50,230 nt of DNA from Klebsiella pneumoniae (lineage in GTDB: Bacteria > Pseudomonadota > Gammaproteobacteria > Pseudomonadales > Pseudohongiellaceae): assembly GCA_945902215.1 (NCBI GenBank), contig CAMDML010000016.1, positions 1 through 50,230 on the forward strand, written 5' to 3'. Positions within the stretch are counted from its first letter, which is position 1, and each line of letters begins with the position of its first letter. Below are positions 45,865 to 50,230 of this stretch, piece by piece. The notes below the pieces were generated by a model, which was not told where the DNA came from, ran no database searches, and saw only the letters and a list, made by a program, of their open reading frames with translations. A program made the position numbers and the translations under genes.

Positions 45865-48279
45865 ATGAAAAATCTGATCCGACTCCTGGTTCTTCTGCTA
45901 TCCAATACCGTCCTCGCTCAAGGGGATGCCACTGTATTCGGAACTGTGATCAACAGCATCTCCTCTGAGCCGCTACCTTTCGTCACTGTGACTATTCAGA
46001 CCGAAACTGCAGGCGCCCAACCGCTGGGGGCGCTGACTGATTCAACCGGCTATTTTGAAATCTCGGGGCTGGCAGCGGGCAACTATGCACTGGCTGCCAC
46101 GCTTGCCGGGTTTGAACCTGCCGCAAGCTCCGTGCTGGTGTTTGCCGGCAACGACAATTATGACCTTGGCACGCTGGCACTGAACATCTCCTCCACAGGC
46201 GTCGAGGAAATCACGGTGACTGGTCAGCAGAGCAACGCAGTACCCACGCTCGACACCCGCATCTACAATCTCAACGACAACGTCGCACAGGCCACCGGCT
46301 CGCTCGCCGATGTGATGCGCACACTGCCCGGCATAACAGTGGAACAGGATGGCCGTATCCAGTTGCGCGGCAGTGACCGTGTGGTGATTTTGATCGATGG
46401 CAAGCAGTCGAGTCTCACCGGGTTCGGCAACCAGGCCGGCCTCGACTCGATTCCCGCCGGCAACATCCAGAGCATCGAGATCATCAACAACCCGTCTTCG
46501 CAGTTTGATGCCACGGGCATGGCCGGGGTCATCAACATTACCTACAAGGAAGACGACACCCAGGGATTGACCGGCGATATCGGCCTGACGGCCGGCGTCG
46601 GCCAGTTGTCAAAACGCAAAGACGATCTGCCCACCGACCTTGGCAGTTTCAGCAACAATCCCAAAGTGATTCCCAGCGTCAATCTGGCGTACAACACCGA
46701 TGAGTTTCGCTACTACTTCAATCTGGAAGCCTTCCTGCGCGAAGGACTGCCCAACAACGAATTCACCACCCGCTTCTACGACGATGGCCGTATTACTTAC
46801 TCGCAGGTGCCCGAGAACCGAAAACAGGGCCAGGGCATTCTCAATGCCGGTATGGACTGGAACATCGATGAGAACAATCTGTTCACGCTGTCCACAGTTA
46901 TCGATTACGAAAGTCACGAGGACAACGCCGAAGTCCCCTACATTGATGGCAGCAGCATGCAGCGCTACCGCTTTTGGTTCTGGCGCGAAGAAGAAGACAC
47001 CGGGTTCTTCAATCTTAATGCCAACTATGAACACCGCTTCCGCGAACCGGGCCACCAGATCTCCGGCAGCGTGCAATATACCGTGGGCAACGAAGATGAG
47101 GATTACTTCCTCAACGACCGCTCTGCCATTCGCAGTTCGACGGACGTTTTCCATTTGAAGGCCACCACGCATACCCTGCCGGCGCAGATCGATTACGTGA
47201 AACCCCTGAAGAACGGCCGCGTGGAAATCGGTGCCAAGTACCAGCACCGTAGACTGCCGGTGACCTACGATGTGGAACGTGGTGTGGCTTCGATCATTTA
47301 CCAGGGCTTGGGCGACTGGTCGGAATGGGGCGAAGATGTCTATTCAGGGTATGCCAATCTGGTGCGCGAGACACCCGTCTGGGGCATTGAAGGCGGCGTT
47401 CGCATTGAGCAGACTGATGTCTACTACGACCTCGCCCCCGAGAACATCTATTACCCCACCAGCGACGCCTATGATTATCTCAAGGTGTATCCCAACTTTC
47501 GTGTCAGCTACAACTTGAGCGACAGCAGCAAGCTGGCCGCGTACTACACCAGCCGCGTAGACCGCCCGGGTGAGCAGGAATTACGCATCTTCCCCAAGTA
47601 CGACGACCCCGAAATCCTGAAGGTCGGCAACCCGTATCTGCGCCCCCAGTTCACCAACAACCTGGAACTCGCCTACGAGCAACTGTGGGACAGCGGCTCC
47701 TTCATTTTCTCCCTCTACCAGCGCGACATCGACGATCCCTTCATCCGCGTCTTCGATATCGACGCCAGCAACCCCCGCTATAGCATCATTAACCGTTTGT
47801 ACACCAATGTAGGTCATGCCACCAACGAAGGCCTGGAGCTGATCCTTACGCAGGACTTTGCCGACTTCTGGGAGTTTTCCGGCAGCTTCAACTGGTATGA
47901 GAACACCTTTGATGAATTCAACACGCAGTTGCTGTTTCCGGTAGTGCGTCCGTTCACGGTCGCAGCCACCTCCGACGACACCTGGAATCTCAACCTGAAC
48001 AACCAGATCGATCTCCCCTACGACATCCGTATGCAACTCTCACTGACGTATTACGCAGCCAAGAACTTCGCCCAGGGGGAGGATGCCGCGCGCTCATCGC
48101 TGGATCTGGGGCTGCGCAAGCAAGTATTGGCTGGCAAGGGTGAAGTGGTGTTCAGCGTCACCGACTTGTTCAACAAGTTCGGCATCCGGCAGGAAATCGC
48201 AGGCAATGGCTTCGATGCCATCTACGAAAACTACTACGAAACCCAAGTGGTGAGTCTGGGCCTGCGCTATACCCTCTGA
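45865..48279 (+). CDS. TonB-dependent receptor with N-terminal carboxypeptidase-regulatory-like domain
   Basis: 804 aa with a signal peptide (IRLLVLLLSNTVLA). Domains: a beta-sandwich CarboxypepD_reg-like domain (about 22-105, ATVFGTVINSISSEPLPFVTVTIQ), a TonB-box-like EEITVTG (about 113-119), plug (LADVMRTLPGITVEQDGRIQLRGSDRVVILIDGKQ) and a 22-strand-type barrel ending in LGLRYTL. The plug and barrel resemble the outer-membrane beta-barrel family common in Bacteroidetes (PF14905-like) and also found in proteobacteria. The ligand is unknown. It lies between eptA and a YejM-like gene. No PmrA-type box is seen in its 88-nt upstream gap. Confidence 0.87.
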   Translation: MKNLIRLLVLLLSNTVLAQGDATVFGTVINSISSEPLPFVTVTIQTETAGAQPLGALTDSTGYFEISGLAAGNYALAATLAGFEPAASSVLVFAGNDNYDLGTLALNISSTGVEEITVTGQQSNAVPTLDTRIYNLNDNVAQATGSLADVMRTLPGITVEQDGRIQLRGSDRVVILIDGKQSSLTGFGNQAGLDSIPAGNIQSIEIINNPSSQFDATGMAGVINITYKEDDTQGLTGDIGLTAGVGQLSKRKDDLPTDLGSFSNNPKVIPSVNLAYNTDEFRYYFNLEAFLREGLPNNEFTTRFYDDGRITYSQVPENRKQGQGILNAGMDWNIDENNLFTLSTVIDYESHEDNAEVPYIDGSSMQRYRFWFWREEEDTGFFNLNANYEHRFREPGHQISGSVQYTVGNEDEDYFLNDRSAIRSSTDVFHLKATTHTLPAQIDYVKPLKNGRVEIGAKYQHRRLPVTYDVERGVASIIYQGLGDWSEWGEDVYSGYANLVRETPVWGIEGGVRIEQTDVYYDLAPENIYYPTSDAYDYLKVYPNFRVSYNLSDSSKLAAYYTSRVDRPGEQELRIFPKYDDPEILKVGNPYLRPQFTNNLELAYEQLWDSGSFIFSLYQRDIDDPFIRVFDIDASNPRYSIINRLYTNVGHATNEGLELILTQDFADFWEFSGSFNWYENTFDEFNTQLLFPVVRPFTVAATSDDTWNLNLNNQIDLPYDIRMQLSLTYYAAKNFAQGEDAARSSLDLGLRKQVLAGKGEVVFSVTDLFNKFGIRQEIAGNGFDAIYENYYETQVVSLGLRYTL

Positions 48280-48321
48280 CAAATCACTATCAGCCAACCA
48301 ATTGCCACGGCCCTGATTTAC

Positions 48322-48362
48322 TTTAAGTTTGCGTTAAGATTGGGCACTTAAGCTGCTAGACT
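48322..48362 (+). promoter_or_regulatory. PmrA-type half-sites and promoter upstream of the YejM-like gene
   Basis: TTTAAG (48322-48327) and GTTAAG (48333-48338) stand 5 nt apart in direct orientation. A third half-site CTTAAG (48347-48352) and a -10-like TAGACT (48357-48362) follow. The pattern resembles the eptA box but is degenerate in the second half-site. The start codon lies 20 nt further on. Confidence 0.55.
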
Positions 48363-48381
48363 GGGAAATTCAGATCCCGGG

Positions 48382-50230
48382 GTGAGCAATTTGCACGAGC
48401 ACGAGCACGAGCGCGAACGGCAACCACGCCACTCCAGAGCCTGCCTGCCCACTTTTTTCCTGCTCACATGGCTGCATATGCTGTGGCTCACCTCCGGTTT
48501 CCTTTATCTGGGGCTCGGCACCGTTGGCCTGAATCTGAACTCCCTGTTCCATGTCACTGCGTGGCCGCTATACAGCCTGATATACCTGTTGCCCGCGATC
48601 GGCTTCACGCTGGCTGCGCGCAGACTGGTCAAGGGCAGCGTACTACCGGTGGTTTTTTTTGCAGTGCTATTGTCCGTGCTTACGTTGCTGCTGATCCGCA
48701 CCGACAGCATGATCTATGACTTATACGCATTCCATATCAACAGCTTTGTGCTCAATCTGATTTTCACACCCGGCGGTATCAGTTCCCTGGGCTCTGGTTC
48801 CGAAAGTTTCGTGTCCTTCTTCCTGCTGGGTATGCGCGTGCTTTTCATCCAGAGCGCATTCATGTTGCTCGCGTTGTGGCAGACCCGCTGCCTGCATGTG
48901 CGCTACTGGCATATCGCAACATGGCTTCTTGGTCTGTTCCTGGTGCAGGGGACTGTGTATGGCATCAGCGATGTGGGGAACATGGGGGCGGTACTGGATT
49001 CGTCCAAAGTGTATCCGCTGTTTCAACGCATGCGGTTTCGCACGCTGGCAGCCAAGTTCGGCTTTGAGCACAAAAGTCGCAATGAGTTCGCTGCGGCCAT
49101 TGATGATGCAAACCTGAACTATCCACTTGCCGCAGTGGAGTTCGCCGCAGTTGAGCAACCTCCCAATATCATCATTCTCGTGGCGGAGTCCTTGCGCTGG
49201 GATCAATTGACTCCCGAGACGATGCCCAATACCTGGCAGTTCAGCCAACAAGGGCTGCGTTTCACCCAGCACTATTCCTCAGGCAACGGCACGCGTGAAG
49301 GATTGTTCGGCATGTTCTACGGGCTGTACGGTTCCTACTGGGAAAATTTCATGCACGCCGGGCAAAGTCCGCTGTTGATGGACCGCATGCAGCAATTGAA
49401 TTACCAGTTCGATATCAGGACCAGCGCCTCGTTTACTTATCCTGAATTCAACAAGACCCTGTTCGTCAATGCCGACCCAGGCGTGCTGCATCCTGCGGAC
49501 GAAGACCTGGTGCCATGGCGGCGTGATGAAGTAAATACGGATGCGTTGTTGAACTTCCTGGATACGCGCGACCCGGCGCGTCCCTTCATGGAATTCTTCT
49601 TCTTTGAATCCACGCATGCGTCCTACTCGTTCCCGGTTGAATCAGCACTGACGCAGGACTATCAGGACAATGTGGACTACACCCAACTTTCGCGCGCGGA
49701 ACTGGCCGCAAAGATTACGCCACTGTACAACCGCTACCGGAATTCGGCGCACTGGCTCGATATCCAGTTGGGCCGGATTTACGCCAAACTGGAAACTCAG
49801 GGACTTTTGGCGAACACCATCGTCATCATCACCGGTGACCATGGCGAAGAATTCATGGAGAAAGGCGCCTGGGGACACAACTCGGCATTTGTAGAAGAAC
49901 AAACCCACGTGCCGCTGGTGGTCTGGTTGCCGCAGCAAGCCCCCGCTGTGATCGAGCGGCTCACCAGCCATGTCGACATTGCGACAACACTGCTGCAACA
50001 ACTGGGCGCTGGTGCGGAAACCCACGGCTGGAGTCTGGGGCAGAATTTGTTGTCGACCGTGGCGCGGCCGTACATTGTGCTGAGCGACTGGCACAGCATT
50101 GCGGTGCTGACATCGGATTTGAAATACCGTATTCCCTATCTCAACCAGACTGGCACAGACTACTGGGCGCCCACGGACCATGTCGACGGTGCGCTCACTT
50201 CAGACGAGATAAAGACACTGACATTGCGCC
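48382..50230 (+). CDS. YejM/PbgA-like inner-membrane protein, DUF3413 plus sulfatase-like domain (partial)
   Basis: At least 616 codons from a GTG at 48382 to the window end with no stop; a TTG at 48391 is an alternative start. The N-terminus is a charged repeat (HEHEHERER). Five membrane helices follow (DUF3413-like, about 24-205), then a soluble sulfatase/alkaline-phosphatase-fold domain with NIIILVAESLRWDQLT, TITGDHGEEFME-type ligand motifs and WGHNSAF. The segment GNGTREGLFGMFYGLYGSYW matches the YejM/PbgA hallmark FGLFYGL..YW. In E. coli YejM controls LpxC stability and so LPS level. Here a Thr sits where transferases carry the nucleophile. PmrA-type half-sites lie upstream. Confidence 0.78.
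   Translation, partial: MSNLHEHEHERERQPRHSRACLPTFFLLTWLHMLWLTSGFLYLGLGTVGLNLNSLFHVTAWPLYSLIYLLPAIGFTLAARRLVKGSVLPVVFFAVLLSVLTLLLIRTDSMIYDLYAFHINSFVLNLIFTPGGISSLGSGSESFVSFFLLGMRVLFIQSAFMLLALWQTRCLHVRYWHIATWLLGLFLVQGTVYGISDVGNMGAVLDSSKVYPLFQRMRFRTLAAKFGFEHKSRNEFAAAIDDANLNYPLAAVEFAAVEQPPNIIILVAESLRWDQLTPETMPNTWQFSQQGLRFTQHYSSGNGTREGLFGMFYGLYGSYWENFMHAGQSPLLMDRMQQLNYQFDIRTSASFTYPEFNKTLFVNADPGVLHPADEDLVPWRRDEVNTDALLNFLDTRDPARPFMEFFFFESTHASYSFPVESALTQDYQDNVDYTQLSRAELAAKITPLYNRYRNSAHWLDIQLGRIYAKLETQGLLANTIVIITGDHGEEFMEKGAWGHNSAFVEEQTHVPLVVWLPQQAPAVIERLTSHVDIATTLLQQLGAGAETHGWSLGQNLLSTVARPYIVLSDWHSIAVLTSDLKYRIPYLNQTGTDYWAPTDHVDGALTSDEIKTLTLR

Overview
The window looks like chromosomal DNA of a GC-rich gammaproteobacterium. 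The main support is the conserved block nnrD-tsaE-amiB-mutL-(murI)-miaA-hfq-hflX-hflK-hflC-hisZ-purA at 24448-37479, in the gene order known from Pseudomonas and relatives. Further support comes from OmpA-type lipoproteins, several periplasmic c-type cytochromes, TonB-dependent uptake, and lipid A / LPS modification genes. I cannot name a genus. The annotation rests on reading translated frames and motifs; no database search was run.

Layout. 1-5874: a left-truncated carotenoid oxygenase, a secreted DUF8021 (NTF2-like) protein, an RluA-type pseudouridine synthase, a monoheme cytochrome lipoprotein, two small membrane proteins and a MetE-C-like methyltransferase. 5909-12787: a copper island read leftward (P-type ATPase, His-rich small protein, CopC, CopD, CopA oxidase, CopB). 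Two MerR/CueR-like promoters precede its two transcription units. 12826-17382: pirin, a Vgb-like propeller, an OmpA-type lipoprotein, and two periplasmic cytochrome-type proteins placed tail to tail. 17513-18544: an AT-richer toxin-antitoxin pair (TumE/TumA type) behind a perfect dyad, then two tRNA-Arg genes (anticodons UCG and CCG) on the other strand. 18662-23904: a tight four-gene operon of two MFS exporters, a ThDP enzyme and a LysE-type exporter. 24010-24393: a solitary 67-codon gene with its own promoter and terminator. 24448-37479: the housekeeping block, with murI inserted on the opposite strand. 37493-43213: a cusCBA/czcCBA-type heavy-metal RND efflux operon ending in a DUF3240 gene. 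43320-50230: an envelope locus (PAP2 phosphatase, EptA, TonB-dependent receptor, and a YejM/PbgA-like protein cut by the right edge).

How it fits together. The copper island covers cytoplasmic export (ATPase), periplasmic binding and oxidation (CopC, CopA) and membrane steps (CopD, CopB), and the RND operon adds transenvelope efflux. In the envelope locus, PmrA/BasR-type direct repeats lie before eptA (two CTTAAG half-sites 5 nt apart) and before the YejM-like gene (TTTAAG-N5-GTTAAG plus a third half-site). This suggests one lipid-A-stress regulon. No cueR, pmrA or pmrB gene is visible in the window. The most notable finds are these PmrA-type sites, the paired CueR-like promoters, the 4-codon mini-ORF whose stop overlaps the start of the His-rich copper-island gene, the TumE/TumA operator, the exporter/ThDP operon and the orphan 67-aa protein. 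No gene-free stretch exceeds 300 bases. The largest gaps are 4487-4725 (AT-rich divergent promoter region with a GC palindrome) and 23905-24125 (promoter region of the 67-aa gene).
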